A stretch of 64,000 nt of DNA, taken from the NCBI GenBank assembly GCA_934692905.1, contig CAKUUM010000006.1, forward strand, positions 1 to 64,000. The letters are read 5' to 3'. The notes beneath the pieces were generated by a model. That model did no database searches. It saw nothing but the letters and a program-made list of their open reading frames with translations, and was not told the DNA's origin. This DNA is from an uncultured Bacteroidales bacterium. Lineage in GTDB: Bacteria > Bacteroidota > Bacteroidia > Bacteroidales > Paludibacteraceae. The translations under genes and the position numbers were made by a program. Positions 42,256-50,953 of the stretch are shown one piece after another (positions within the stretch are counted from its first letter, which is position 1; every line of letters starts with the position of its first letter).

Positions 42256-43044
42256 TCATGCCTGCAGGCTTACAAGGTAGTACATCGCCGTGGTGTAAAA
42301 GTCTGACAGATAGGGTATTTGCAGTAAGCGGGGAATGACACGCGGACGAAGTCCGAACTTGATTTGGTAGTTGGGGTTGATGAGGTAGTGGGTATGTTGC
42401 AACACTCGGAAATGCTCATCTTTCAATATCCGCTCAAAATGATGTATGCTCATGCCCGTGGTCTTGACGTCCATCAGTCCGTCAATAGTGCCTTGGGGTT
42501 CATGCCCCAAACGGAGAAGGCCTTTGTATAGAGGTCGTGGCAACAGGTGCATCCATGGCAAGTGGGACAATACTCGGTTGCGGCACACCTGCTGGTGACC
42601 GCCAAATGGATTGCACCAGACAGGAAAACCAAAAAACACAATGGTGCGGGCATTCATAAACCGCTTCATATTGTGCATAAACTGCTCCTGATGAGGGATA
42701 TGCTCAATCACATCGCGCAGCACAATGAGGTCAAACTCCCCAAGGTCCTCGGGGCGCACCTTATATATATCGTTGCATATAAGGTGCATACGGTCGGCAT
42801 GAGGGTGGTCGGCAAAGCGTGTCTTGCCTACATCAATTTTAGGTTGGTCAATGTCAATGCCCACACACTCGCAACCCATATCCAGGAACGGGAGCAGGTT
42901 CCCGGCCTCGCCGCAGCCTATTTCCAATACGCGCATATCAGCCGTCACAGGGCGTTGCTGCTCAATATAGGGAATCACATAGCGGCGCATACACTCCGCC
43001 TGTTCGTTGAAATATCGGTTGTGGTCTTTGTGACGCTGTTGCAT
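42256..43044 (-). CDS. SAM-dependent methyltransferase (class I)
   Basis: A 262-residue Rossmann-type methyltransferase: motif I MRVLEIGCGEAGNLLPFLDM binds SAM, with GIDIDQPKID as the motif II acidic residue and GEFDLIVLRDVIEHIPHQEQ as motif IV. The C-terminal half is rich in aromatics and His and may recognise a glycan or lipid acceptor. It starts 4 bp after the YfhO gene, at the end of an operon of membrane glycosylation genes. A role in modifying a cell-envelope glycan is possible but not shown. Confidence 0.85.
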   Translation of the reverse strand: MQQRHKDHNRYFNEQAECMRRYVIPYIEQQRPVTADMRVLEIGCGEAGNLLPFLDMGCECVGIDIDQPKIDVGKTRFADHPHADRMHLICNDIYKVRPEDLGEFDLIVLRDVIEHIPHQEQFMHNMKRFMNARTIVFFGFPVWCNPFGGHQQVCRNRVLSHLPWMHLLPRPLYKGLLRLGHEPQGTIDGLMDVKTTGMSIHHFERILKDEHFRVLQHTHYLINPNYQIKFGLRPRVIPRLLQIPYLSDFYTTAMYYLVSLQA

Positions 43045-43048
43045 ATAC

Positions 43049-45640
43049 TTACTGGTTGATAGTCTGATGTTTACGTTTGCGAACCTCTAATACCGTTACC
43101 CCGCATAGCGTAAGCAACAGTACGCCAAAGCATATGAGTGACAGGACATTGCCCTTGTGCACACTCTCGGGGTTGAAAATCATGGCAAGATTGTGTGTAC
43201 CTGCGGGGATAACGGTTGCACGGAGCATATAGTTCACCCGTGCCAGGGGCAGTTCTGTGTCAAGTTTGCCGTTCTTGTCCAGGAGATAGAGTTTCCAGCC
43301 ATGCGGGTAGTAAATCTCAGAGAACACGGCAATCCTGTTTTGCTCGTTCTGTGAGGTGTAGTCCAAGCGGTTGGGGGCGTAGTGAGTGAGGGCAATCTTG
43401 TCTTCGTCATACGCCATAAGGGGTGCAATGTCAGGTATATCCACATTGAGACGGTCGGCAAACGACTTGTCCACCACTGCCGTGTTACGGAGATTGATTT
43501 TAGCGAGTGCGCCAATCTCATCATTGGCATTATCCACTACCTGCAAGTCATTGACAAACCAGCAGTTACCCATCGCATACGGATTCTCTACGGGCATCTG
43601 CTGCCCGTTCTGGAGAGGCACGATGGCATACTTCATGTTCAGCATATTGAGGACAGGGAAGATGCTGTCGGCATTGCAGGGCTGTTGGAAGCCATAGGTC
43701 TGTGAGATAGTCTGCATGAGGGGGTTCATCTCGGGGGCGATATGCATATCTATGAGGTCTTGATAACGCCTTAATTTGGCTGCCGAGTAACCCCCGATAG
43801 ACTTGAGATAATAGGAAGTGCGTGCCTCGTTGAATGTGTTGGTAGTGAGGTTGAGGACACGGAAATGGCTGTCATCTTTGAGCAGTTCTTCCTCGTAAGG
43901 CAACATCTTGAATGCCTTGTCGCGGTCCTTGGGTGAGACAAAGATACTGTCGTTGCAGAAGCGTTTGTCCACTGTCCACATATCAGCCACTATGAGCACC
44001 GTGAGGGCAAGACCACAATATATATTGAGGTTGCGCATATTCTCCTTATGATAACGCGCATAGGCATAGGCAAATACTACGCCCGTGCCGAGCAGAACAA
44101 AGAGCAGCGAACGCCATGCATCATTCTTGATGAGGGCTGCACGTTGGTCGAGGATGGCATCGTATATCTGTTGCCCCACTTGCGATTTCCATTGGGCATC
44201 GTAGGACGAAGTGACATCTATACTGCCACTTGCCAGTGCCGCAATGAGGCAGACAAGTCCTGTAATACCTCCTGCAATGAAGATGCTGTTGCTGAGACGT
44301 TTCCACGAAAGGGCGCCATCGGCAATAGTCTTGAGAGCCAGAAAACCGAGCAAAGGCATCGTGATTTCAGCCACAATCAAGATGCTTTCTACTGCACGGA
44401 ACTTGTTATAAACAGGAAAGTACTTGAAAAACAATTCGGTAAGCGGCATGAAGTTATGCCCCCATGCCAGGAACACAGAGAACAGTGTCGCCACAAGCAA
44501 TGCCCATTTGTAGGGGCCGCCCACAATCAGCAAACCCAGCAAGAACAGGAAGCATACAATCGCACCCATATACACGGGACCGCTGGTGAATGCCTTCTCA
44601 CCCCAATAGGTGGGCGCGGATTGGCAGAACTGCTTGGCTTGGCGGGCAGGAACACCCATCTTCTTGAGGTCTTGCTCCAATTGGGAGTCTGCCCCGAGGT
44701 TGTAGCCGCTGGCGCCACCCATATAATTAGGTATAAGGAAAGTCATGGTCTCATTGATGCCATAACTCCAGGCAGTGGCATAATCAAGGTCCAGACCTTT
44801 GGTTTTATTGGCTGAGTCAGAGTCTTTTACGAGGTCGGAATGTCCTCCGCGCATAGTCTCGGCGGCATACTCCTGGTTCACAAACACATTGGCGCTACCC
44901 ATACCCATGCCTACGGCAAAGGATGCAAAAAAGACGGCTGTGGCTATACCGAAATGCCTCCACTCTTTGGATTTTGCAGCAATAGCCACTTCCGCAAAGA
45001 AGAAGATGCCTATCATCATACATATATAATAGGACATCTGCGGATGAAGGAAGAATCCGATATATGTGAAGAACATCACCAATAGTGCCCCCCACCCGTA
45101 CTGCTTGCGGTAGGTGAGGATAAAACCGATAACCACCAGCGTCATCCATGTGATGGAGTAGCATTTGCCATGGTGCGAGGCGGCAATAATGACAAAGAAG
45201 TAACTCGACAACGCTATGGCAAAGGCGCCTGCAAGGCTAATCCACTTGTCGATTTTGAAAGTCCTGAGCAAGAGGAAAAAAGCACAGAGGTAGAACAGGA
45301 ATATAAAGAACGCCGTATGATGCCCCCATGCCCCGAGTCCGAAGAACCATTTGAAAGGACGGAGAATTTTATCCACCGTGAAGCCGCCGTTTCCCCCAAT
45401 CTGATAGTTGGGCATACCCGAGAACATGGAGCCGGTCCAGAAAGAGTAATCACCCGTAGTTTTATGGTATTCCATACTCTCATGCACCGCAGCCGTACCC
45501 CCTATACCGTCACCCGAGAAGATGACTTTTCCCTGCAACGATGGCCAAAAATACATCGCTGCGGCAATAATAAAAAAGAGCAAAATGAGTAGGTTGGGTA
45601 GCAGTTGCTTCCACGTGGTACGTAGGTTGGGAGTTTGCAT
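43049..45640 (-). CDS. YfhO-family multi-pass membrane protein
   Basis: An 863-residue protein. The first 540 residues contain about 12-13 transmembrane helices starting LLPNLLILLFFIIAAAMYFW. The loop GDGIGGTAAVHESMEYHKTT carries the acidic residues expected of a GT-C active site. The C-terminal 300 residues are a periplasmic domain, then a last helix (VLSLICFGVLLLTLCGVTVL) and a basic tail. YfhO is a predicted lipid-linked sugar transferase in Firmicutes, needed for glycosylating teichoic acids. In Bacteroidota the acceptor is unknown. Third from last in the operon, 31 bp after merR. Confidence 0.88.
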   Translation of the reverse strand: MQTPNLRTTWKQLLPNLLILLFFIIAAAMYFWPSLQGKVIFSGDGIGGTAAVHESMEYHKTTGDYSFWTGSMFSGMPNYQIGGNGGFTVDKILRPFKWFFGLGAWGHHTAFFIFLFYLCAFFLLLRTFKIDKWISLAGAFAIALSSYFFVIIAASHHGKCYSITWMTLVVIGFILTYRKQYGWGALLVMFFTYIGFFLHPQMSYYICMMIGIFFFAEVAIAAKSKEWRHFGIATAVFFASFAVGMGMGSANVFVNQEYAAETMRGGHSDLVKDSDSANKTKGLDLDYATAWSYGINETMTFLIPNYMGGASGYNLGADSQLEQDLKKMGVPARQAKQFCQSAPTYWGEKAFTSGPVYMGAIVCFLFLLGLLIVGGPYKWALLVATLFSVFLAWGHNFMPLTELFFKYFPVYNKFRAVESILIVAEITMPLLGFLALKTIADGALSWKRLSNSIFIAGGITGLVCLIAALASGSIDVTSSYDAQWKSQVGQQIYDAILDQRAALIKNDAWRSLLFVLLGTGVVFAYAYARYHKENMRNLNIYCGLALTVLIVADMWTVDKRFCNDSIFVSPKDRDKAFKMLPYEEELLKDDSHFRVLNLTTNTFNEARTSYYLKSIGGYSAAKLRRYQDLIDMHIAPEMNPLMQTISQTYGFQQPCNADSIFPVLNMLNMKYAIVPLQNGQQMPVENPYAMGNCWFVNDLQVVDNANDEIGALAKINLRNTAVVDKSFADRLNVDIPDIAPLMAYDEDKIALTHYAPNRLDYTSQNEQNRIAVFSEIYYPHGWKLYLLDKNGKLDTELPLARVNYMLRATVIPAGTHNLAMIFNPESVHKGNVLSLICFGVLLLTLCGVTVLEVRKRKHQTINQ

Positions 45641-45671
45641 ATTTCGAGATGGTTGTTTATGTTGTCAGTTT

Positions 45672-46001
45672 CTAAATCATGGTGCGTATTTCAATGAGTT
45701 CCTGTCGGACACGTGTCAGGATTTCAGTGGCACGTTGCTTGACATCGGTCTGCCGCGACCCCCGTTGCAATTCCCTTCGGATGGCCTCAATACGGGTAAT
45801 ATGGAGTTCATCACGCAGGTAACGGATTTGCTTGACGGTGTCAATATCCGCTTGGGTGTAGTAGCGGTTGCCATGCCCGTCTTTGCGGGGAGACAGTTCG
45901 GCAAACTTACTCTCCCAATAGCGCAACGTGGAGGCGGGAAGTCCCGTCTCCTGTTGCACTTCAGAGAGTGAATAATATACTTTGGTCGGTTCCAAAGACA
46001 A
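45672..46001 (-). CDS. MerR-family transcriptional regulator
   Basis: A 109-residue protein with the MerR winged helix: VYYSLSEVQQETGLPASTLR, YWESKFAELSPRKDGHGNRY and YTQADIDTVKQIRYLRDELH. A short coiled-coil dimerisation helix follows. There is no Cys-containing effector domain, so it does not look metal-responsive, despite lying next to a metallochaperone-type GTPase. The only plausible start is TTG at 46001. In many Bacteroidota a similar small MerR lies beside YfhO. It may control this operon. Confidence 0.88.
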   Translation of the reverse strand: MSLEPTKVYYSLSEVQQETGLPASTLRYWESKFAELSPRKDGHGNRYYTQADIDTVKQIRYLRDELHITRIEAIRRELQRGSRQTDVKQRATEILTRVRQELIEIRTMI

Positions 46002-46030
46002 TACCGTTTACTGGAACTACAATCCGACCA

Positions 46031-47233
46031 TCAGGCAAGACATTCGTCCAACTGCTTGGTTATCTCGTCTTTGTCCATGTGCTGGCCGATAAAGACAAGT
46101 TTCTGCATACGGTCGCCATAGCGTTCGTCCCAGTCGCGGCGAAGGGTGGGATCCTGTGCCATCATCTGCATGAGTTCCTCCTTGGGCATCGTGGCATAGA
46201 AAGCACCTGCCTGCTTGAGGTTGAACTGCTTGCCTGACTGTTCGAATACATAACACATGTCATACTCGTCGTCGAAATAGCACATACCCTTGCAACGTAT
46301 CACGCCTTTGGGCCAATGGCGTGCCACAAACTCGTCGAAACGATTGAGACAGAACGGCTGACGGCGGTAGTAAACAAAGGTGGAGATACCGTATTCAAGT
46401 GCTTCGCCCTCCTCTTCGTTGTGGAAATGCTCGTGGTCATGGTCGTGATGATGATGGTGATGCTCATCGTGGTCGTCATCATCATCGTCCTCCACTGCAC
46501 CCTCTACCCCTGCAATCCATGCGGCAGAGCCTGCCACTTCGTCGAAGGAAAAGAGTTGTGTATCAAGAAGTTTGGAGAAAGGCACGTCGCAATAGTCGCA
46601 ATCAATTATCTCGGCTTTGGGTTGTATGGCGCGAATGACGGCACGGATGTGGTTGAGTTCGTCCTTGGTCACCTCACTGGCTTTGTTGAGCAATATCAGG
46701 TTACAGAACTCTATCTGCTGAATGACCAATGAGGCAAGGTCATCCTCGCCGATGTTGGTTGCCTGCAGGTCCTTACCCGAAGCGAACTCGTCGCGCATAC
46801 GGAGAGCATCCACGACGGTGATGATGCTGTCGAGGACAGGGACGGGGGCCGAAGACTTCGCCACAATCTGCGGATAGGAACAGAGCGTCTGGGCGATAGG
46901 TGCGGGTTCGCATATACCCGACGCCTCGATGACGATGTAGTCGTAGGCGCGTTGGGCGCAGAGGTCGTGCAGTTGCTGCACGAGATTCATCTTGAGCGTA
47001 CAACAGATGCAACCGTTTTGCAAAGCAACGAGGTTGTCGTCCTGTGCGGATACCACTCCGCCTTTCTGAATTAGGTCGGCGTCGATATTCACTTCGCCTA
47101 TGTCGTTGACAATCACTGCAAAGCGTATCCCCTTCCGATTGGAGAGGATACGGTTGAGCAATGTGGTCTTGCCGCTACCCAGATAACCCGTGAGTAGCAG
47201 GACGGGGATTTTATCTACTTGCATATTGAGCAT
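46031..47233 (-). CDS. CobW/COG0523-family GTPase with an acidic-His metal-binding stretch
   Basis: A 400-residue P-loop metallochaperone-type protein. Walker A GYLGSGKTT (16-24), the conserved metal site CICC (75-78), the GTPase switch IEASGICEPAPIAQT, and NKASEVTK for guanine recognition. Residues 249-271 are almost only Asp and His, a presumed metal-buffering loop. The C-terminal domain contains KGMCYFDDEYDMCYVFEQSG. COG0523 proteins deliver zinc, cobalt or other metals to client enzymes. The metal and client are unknown here. Starts at 47233 or 47224 (MQVDKIP); either overlaps the DUF2723 gene. No Zur box was recognised. Confidence 0.9.
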   Translation of the reverse strand: MLNMQVDKIPVLLLTGYLGSGKTTLLNRILSNRKGIRFAVIVNDIGEVNIDADLIQKGGVVSAQDDNLVALQNGCICCTLKMNLVQQLHDLCAQRAYDYIVIEASGICEPAPIAQTLCSYPQIVAKSSAPVPVLDSIITVVDALRMRDEFASGKDLQATNIGEDDLASLVIQQIEFCNLILLNKASEVTKDELNHIRAVIRAIQPKAEIIDCDYCDVPFSKLLDTQLFSFDEVAGSAAWIAGVEGAVEDDDDDDHDEHHHHHHDHDHEHFHNEEEGEALEYGISTFVYYRRQPFCLNRFDEFVARHWPKGVIRCKGMCYFDDEYDMCYVFEQSGKQFNLKQAGAFYATMPKEELMQMMAQDPTLRRDWDERYGDRMQKLVFIGQHMDKDEITKQLDECLA

Positions 47234-50200
47234 AAATAGGATAGTATTTATCCACTATATCGTTTTGCTTGTAGCGGTTGGCGGTCTGCAGCACCATGCC
47301 CAAGACGGCAGCCTTGTGGTTGATGGCACTGACCGAAGCGCGGCGTGCCTTGCTGAGCGAAGCCCCATATACAAGGTACTCGCAGCAGTCGTTGGCAATG
47401 CGGTCCACCATATAATTAGCCTTGGCGGTATCGCCGAGGGCATAGTAGATGTTCGCCATGCTTGCCGAAGCGTAGTTGTATGGTATGTTGCACTCGGGCA
47501 GCACCTCTTCGGCATAGTCGAGTACCTCGCGCGCCTTGTCGTGCTTGCCCTCGTAGTAGAGTGCCTCCGCCAGTTGGGTGAACATCATACGGTGGGTGAC
47601 ACACATACGCATCAGGTTCTCATCGACATAGATGCCCGGGTAGTTCATGTTGCCGTAGGCGAACTTGTGCATCATGTTGTCGTACATCACCTCGGTATTG
47701 ACGCGGGGTTGCCCGTCGGCACTGCGCTCGGGCGTGATGCGGTATGCCATACCCGTGAGTTCCATATACGGCTCGAGACCGAGGTAGTAGTCATTGCCCA
47801 CGGTAGCGGCAAAGTACATGGGACGCTGCCATTGGTTGGTGGAGAGCATCTCCATAATCATCATTTCGGAACGGGTAAAGCGCGTTGCCTTCTTGAAGTT
47901 GATATGCTCGCCGTCGGGTGCGGTAACGTAGAGTTGGTCGGTAGGTATGTAGTTGTCACCGTTGCGCTTGGTGCGCGGGTCGTCGGAACGCAGGAACTGG
48001 AATGCCTTGCTGACCTCGAGCGGTGCCTTGACCTTGTTCTCCACCCAGACAACCTCGTTCTGACCGGGCATGTAGTCCTTGTACTCCCATGAGATAGGCA
48101 GTGCAGGCGACTCGTAGTAGGGGCGCTTCATCTGCCCGATGTACCAGTCGGTCTGCAGGTAGGAGAGGTTGCATACACGTATGTCGGTGCCTACGCCCTC
48201 CACCTCCTGGTTGTACCAGAGCGGGAAGGTGTCGTTGTCGCCATTGGAGAAGATGATTGCCTCTTTCTCGCAGGATTTCAGGTAGTTGGCACCGAAGTCG
48301 CGGCATGAGTAGCGGTGCGAGCGGTCGTGGTCGTCCCAGTTCTGCGAAGCCATCTGCGCAGGGACAAGCAGGCATACCAAAGTGGTGAGGGTTGCCACAG
48401 CCGCTTGTGCCTTTTCGTTCTTCACGGCGCGGTTGATGAGTTCGGCTATTGCCATGACACTCATTCCAATCCATATACAGAACGCATAGAAACTGCCCGC
48501 ATACGCATAGTCACGCTCACGCGGCTGATAAGGCGTCTGGTTCAGGTACACCACGATTGCCAGACCCGTGAGGAAGAACAGCAGGAACGTGATAGTGAAC
48601 GAGCGCAAGCCCTCTTTCTTCTTGCCGTCTTCGCTGCGTTTGCCTGTTTGCCAGAGGAGACCGATGATGCCCAACAGGAGCGGCAGCATATAGTAAACAT
48701 TGTGCCCCTTGTTCTCTTTCAACTCGGTAGGCAACTTCGACTGGTCGCCCAGCATAGCATTGTCAATAAACGGAATACCCGTTATCCAGTTGCCTTTGGA
48801 TACATCCCCGTAGGACTGCAAATCGTTCTGACGGCCCGAGAAGTTCCACATGAAGTAACGCCAGTACATAAAGTTGACCTGATAGCGGAAGAAGTAGCGC
48901 ATGTTCTCCGTGAACGTGGGGCAGTAGTCGGTCTTCTGCTGTCCGCAGTAGTCGTAGCGCACGCGCTTTCCCTTGATGTCCGCCCAGTCTTTGTAGCCCT
49001 GAATGTGGCTGGCTTGCGGCGAATACATACGCGGGAAGAGCATCTTGAACTCGTCCATGAACTCATACGAGGTCTTGTATCCCGTAATGGCATAGCGGTC
49101 TTTCTCGCCATCCACCTTGGGTGCGGGTGCGTATTGCGCATGTCCCTGCTTCTCGATGGGCGTGCAGATGTTGCCCTTCACCTCCAACTTGACGGGGGCA
49201 TTGTAGGTCTGCCCGTAGAACAACGGCGTGTCGCCGTACTGCTCGCGGTTGAGGTAGTATTTGAGGGCGAAGACATTGTCGGGGGAGTTCTGGTCCATAG
49301 GTGTGTCGGCACTGGAGCGGATGACGATAGCCGCGTAACTGCTGTAGCCGATAACCACCATCAGCACCATAATCGCTGCGGTATTCAGCCAGCGGGCGGA
49401 GATAACGTTGCGTTTCCAGAACAGCACCACCAGCAGGGCGGCAATCACCACGATGCCGATAACGACGCTCTCCTTGAGGAAAGGCACGCCTGCCAGAGTG
49501 AGTGCCAGCACAAACGAGATAATGGTGCGCGCGTTGAGGGCTTCGTTCTTGTCCAAAACGCGGTAGGTCTCCCATATCGCCCACGCCAGCGATGCCAGCA
49601 TCAGCACAAGGTAGATTGCCAAACCTGTGTTGAACGGACAGCCTAACACGTTGGTAAACAGCAACTCAAACCAACCCGCAATGGTCGGGATACCCGGAAT
49701 GATGCCGTACAGGATAGCCGCCAAGATTACCACCGACGACAGGAATGCCACTATCACGCCTTTCCACGAGAAGTCGTAACGGCGGAAGTAGTACACCAGC
49801 ACGATGGAGGGAATGGTCAGCAGGTTCAGCAGGTGGACGCCGATACTCAAGCCCATCAGATAGGCGATAAGTATCAGCCAACGGTCGGAACCCTCCTCGT
49901 CGGCGTGCTCGTCCCATTTCAGTATCAGCCAGAACACCACTGCCGTAAACAGCGACGACGAGGCATAGACCTCACCCTCTATCGCCGAAAACCAGAAAGT
50001 ATCGCTAAACGTGTATGCCAACGCACCCACAGCCCCTGCGCCCAACAGCGCGATGCCTTTTGCCACGGAATCGGGTTGCACCAATTTGCGTCCCAGCATC
50101 GTAATCGTCCAGAACAGGAACAGTATCGTAAACGCCGATGCCAATGCCGACATCGCATTCACGCACATCGCCACATGGCTCACATCGCTTGCGAACAACT

Positions 50201-50393
50201 GCGCAAAGTGCCCCATCAGCATAAAGAATGGTGCTCCGGGCGGGTGTCCCACGTCCAACTTATGTGCACTAGAAATGAACTCACCGCAGTCCCAGAACGA
50301 TGCCGTGGGCTCGATGGTCAACAGGTACGTCGCTGCTGCAATGGCAAATACCACCCAACCGCAGATGACGTTCCATAACTTGTAATTCTTCAT
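47211..50393 (-). CDS. DUF2723-domain membrane glycosyltransferase-like protein
   Basis: A 1060-residue protein with about 12 membrane helices in the first 650 residues, followed by a large TPR-rich C-terminal part (LAEALYYEGKHDKAREVLDY). The first periplasmic loop has TIEPTASFWDCGEFISSAHK, the DUF2723 signature. The acidic pair is typical of GT-C protein O-mannosyltransferase relatives. Bacteroidota have a general protein O-glycosylation system, and this family has been linked to such transfer by homology, but I cannot show the acceptor. The start at MKNYKLWN (50393) fits the promoter at 50437-50468. First gene of a five-gene operon. Confidence 0.85.
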   Translation of the reverse strand: MKNYKLWNVICGWVVFAIAAATYLLTIEPTASFWDCGEFISSAHKLDVGHPPGAPFFMLMGHFAQLFASDVSHVAMCVNAMSALASAFTILFLFWTITMLGRKLVQPDSVAKGIALLGAGAVGALAYTFSDTFWFSAIEGEVYASSSLFTAVVFWLILKWDEHADEEGSDRWLILIAYLMGLSIGVHLLNLLTIPSIVLVYYFRRYDFSWKGVIVAFLSSVVILAAILYGIIPGIPTIAGWFELLFTNVLGCPFNTGLAIYLVLMLASLAWAIWETYRVLDKNEALNARTIISFVLALTLAGVPFLKESVVIGIVVIAALLVVLFWKRNVISARWLNTAAIMVLMVVIGYSSYAAIVIRSSADTPMDQNSPDNVFALKYYLNREQYGDTPLFYGQTYNAPVKLEVKGNICTPIEKQGHAQYAPAPKVDGEKDRYAITGYKTSYEFMDEFKMLFPRMYSPQASHIQGYKDWADIKGKRVRYDYCGQQKTDYCPTFTENMRYFFRYQVNFMYWRYFMWNFSGRQNDLQSYGDVSKGNWITGIPFIDNAMLGDQSKLPTELKENKGHNVYYMLPLLLGIIGLLWQTGKRSEDGKKKEGLRSFTITFLLFFLTGLAIVVYLNQTPYQPRERDYAYAGSFYAFCIWIGMSVMAIAELINRAVKNEKAQAAVATLTTLVCLLVPAQMASQNWDDHDRSHRYSCRDFGANYLKSCEKEAIIFSNGDNDTFPLWYNQEVEGVGTDIRVCNLSYLQTDWYIGQMKRPYYESPALPISWEYKDYMPGQNEVVWVENKVKAPLEVSKAFQFLRSDDPRTKRNGDNYIPTDQLYVTAPDGEHINFKKATRFTRSEMMIMEMLSTNQWQRPMYFAATVGNDYYLGLEPYMELTGMAYRITPERSADGQPRVNTEVMYDNMMHKFAYGNMNYPGIYVDENLMRMCVTHRMMFTQLAEALYYEGKHDKAREVLDYAEEVLPECNIPYNYASASMANIYYALGDTAKANYMVDRIANDCCEYLVYGASLSKARRASVSAINHKAAVLGMVLQTANRYKQNDIVDKYYPIYAQYASR

Positions 50394-50436
50394 ATCGTTA
50401 ATTGGTTTATTTCGTTGTGAATCCACAAAGTAGCCC

Positions 50437-50468
50437 GCAAAGATACTGAATTTTTATGATTTATGCAA
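50437..50468 (-). promoter_or_regulatory. Promoter of the DUF2723-cobW-merR-yfhO operon
   Basis: Minus-strand -7 TATCTTTGC (50437-50445) and -33 TTG (50466-50468), 20 nt apart. Confidence 0.8.
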
Positions 50469-50507
50469 AAACTATGTACTTTTGGGCGTTTTTAGGTAGT
50501 ACGTATT

Positions 50508-50710
50508 CTCCCTGACCTTTCCCTGACCTTACCCTGATATTTCACTTCCTGAACGTGATAGGATTGTTATAGGTGGGTTATAGGCACATCGCAAATTCGC
50601 CGTCAGTTTACCATCAGTCTGCCACAAATCCATTGTGAATTCATCACGGATTTGTCGCGGGTCTGTCGGGAGTCTGTCGGGGGCTTATAGGGGGTCTTTC
50701 GCGGGGCAGT
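50508..50710 (+). repeat. Composite low-complexity repeat, copy 2
   Basis: CTCCCTGACCTTTCCCTGAC then CTTACCCTGATAT. After about 95 bp of AT-rich and stuttering sequence comes TTTGTCGCGGGTCTGTCGGG with variants (GGGAGTCTGTCGGGGG). It fills most of the 50469-50789 spacer, where no gene is seen. Confidence 0.7.
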
Positions 50711-50789
50711 CATGGGTCAATCGTGGATTTTGCGAACTCCCCTGTTTAGACATCCCGCTCCGGACAGGTTACATCCCCTAATTCACCTA

Positions 50790-50820
50790 CAAAGATAATA
50801 CAAAATCGCCCAAAATCCAA
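50790..50820 (-). promoter_or_regulatory. Second, distal promoter-like sequence upstream of DUF2723
   Basis: Minus-strand -7 TATCTTTG (50790-50797) and -33 TTG (50818-50820), 20 nt apart. It would transcribe through the composite repeat toward DUF2723, giving a leader of about 390 nt or an independent RNA. Confidence 0.55.
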
Positions 50821-50896
50821 ATTTATTTTCATTTTTCGCCCGACTGGTGCAAAATAGCGCATTTCGCATTATCCGCACACGGTTTTCCAAAAACAA

Positions 50897-50931
50897 CAAG
50901 ACCATCGAGCCCGTTAGGGCTGATGGTCTTG
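50897..50931 (-). terminator. Rho-independent terminator of the Ig-like repeat protein gene
   Basis: CAAGACCATC/GATGGTCTTG (10 bp) plus an inner AGCCC/GGGCT stem with a GTTA loop. Followed on the minus strand by TTGTTTTTGG. Confidence 0.9.
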
Positions 50932-50953
50932 AAGATGTGTGTGAGCGGTTACA

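Noticed and set aside
48315..49646. A 443-codon plus-strand frame opposite the DUF2723 gene
   Set aside because: Antisense shadow of a strongly supported membrane protein.
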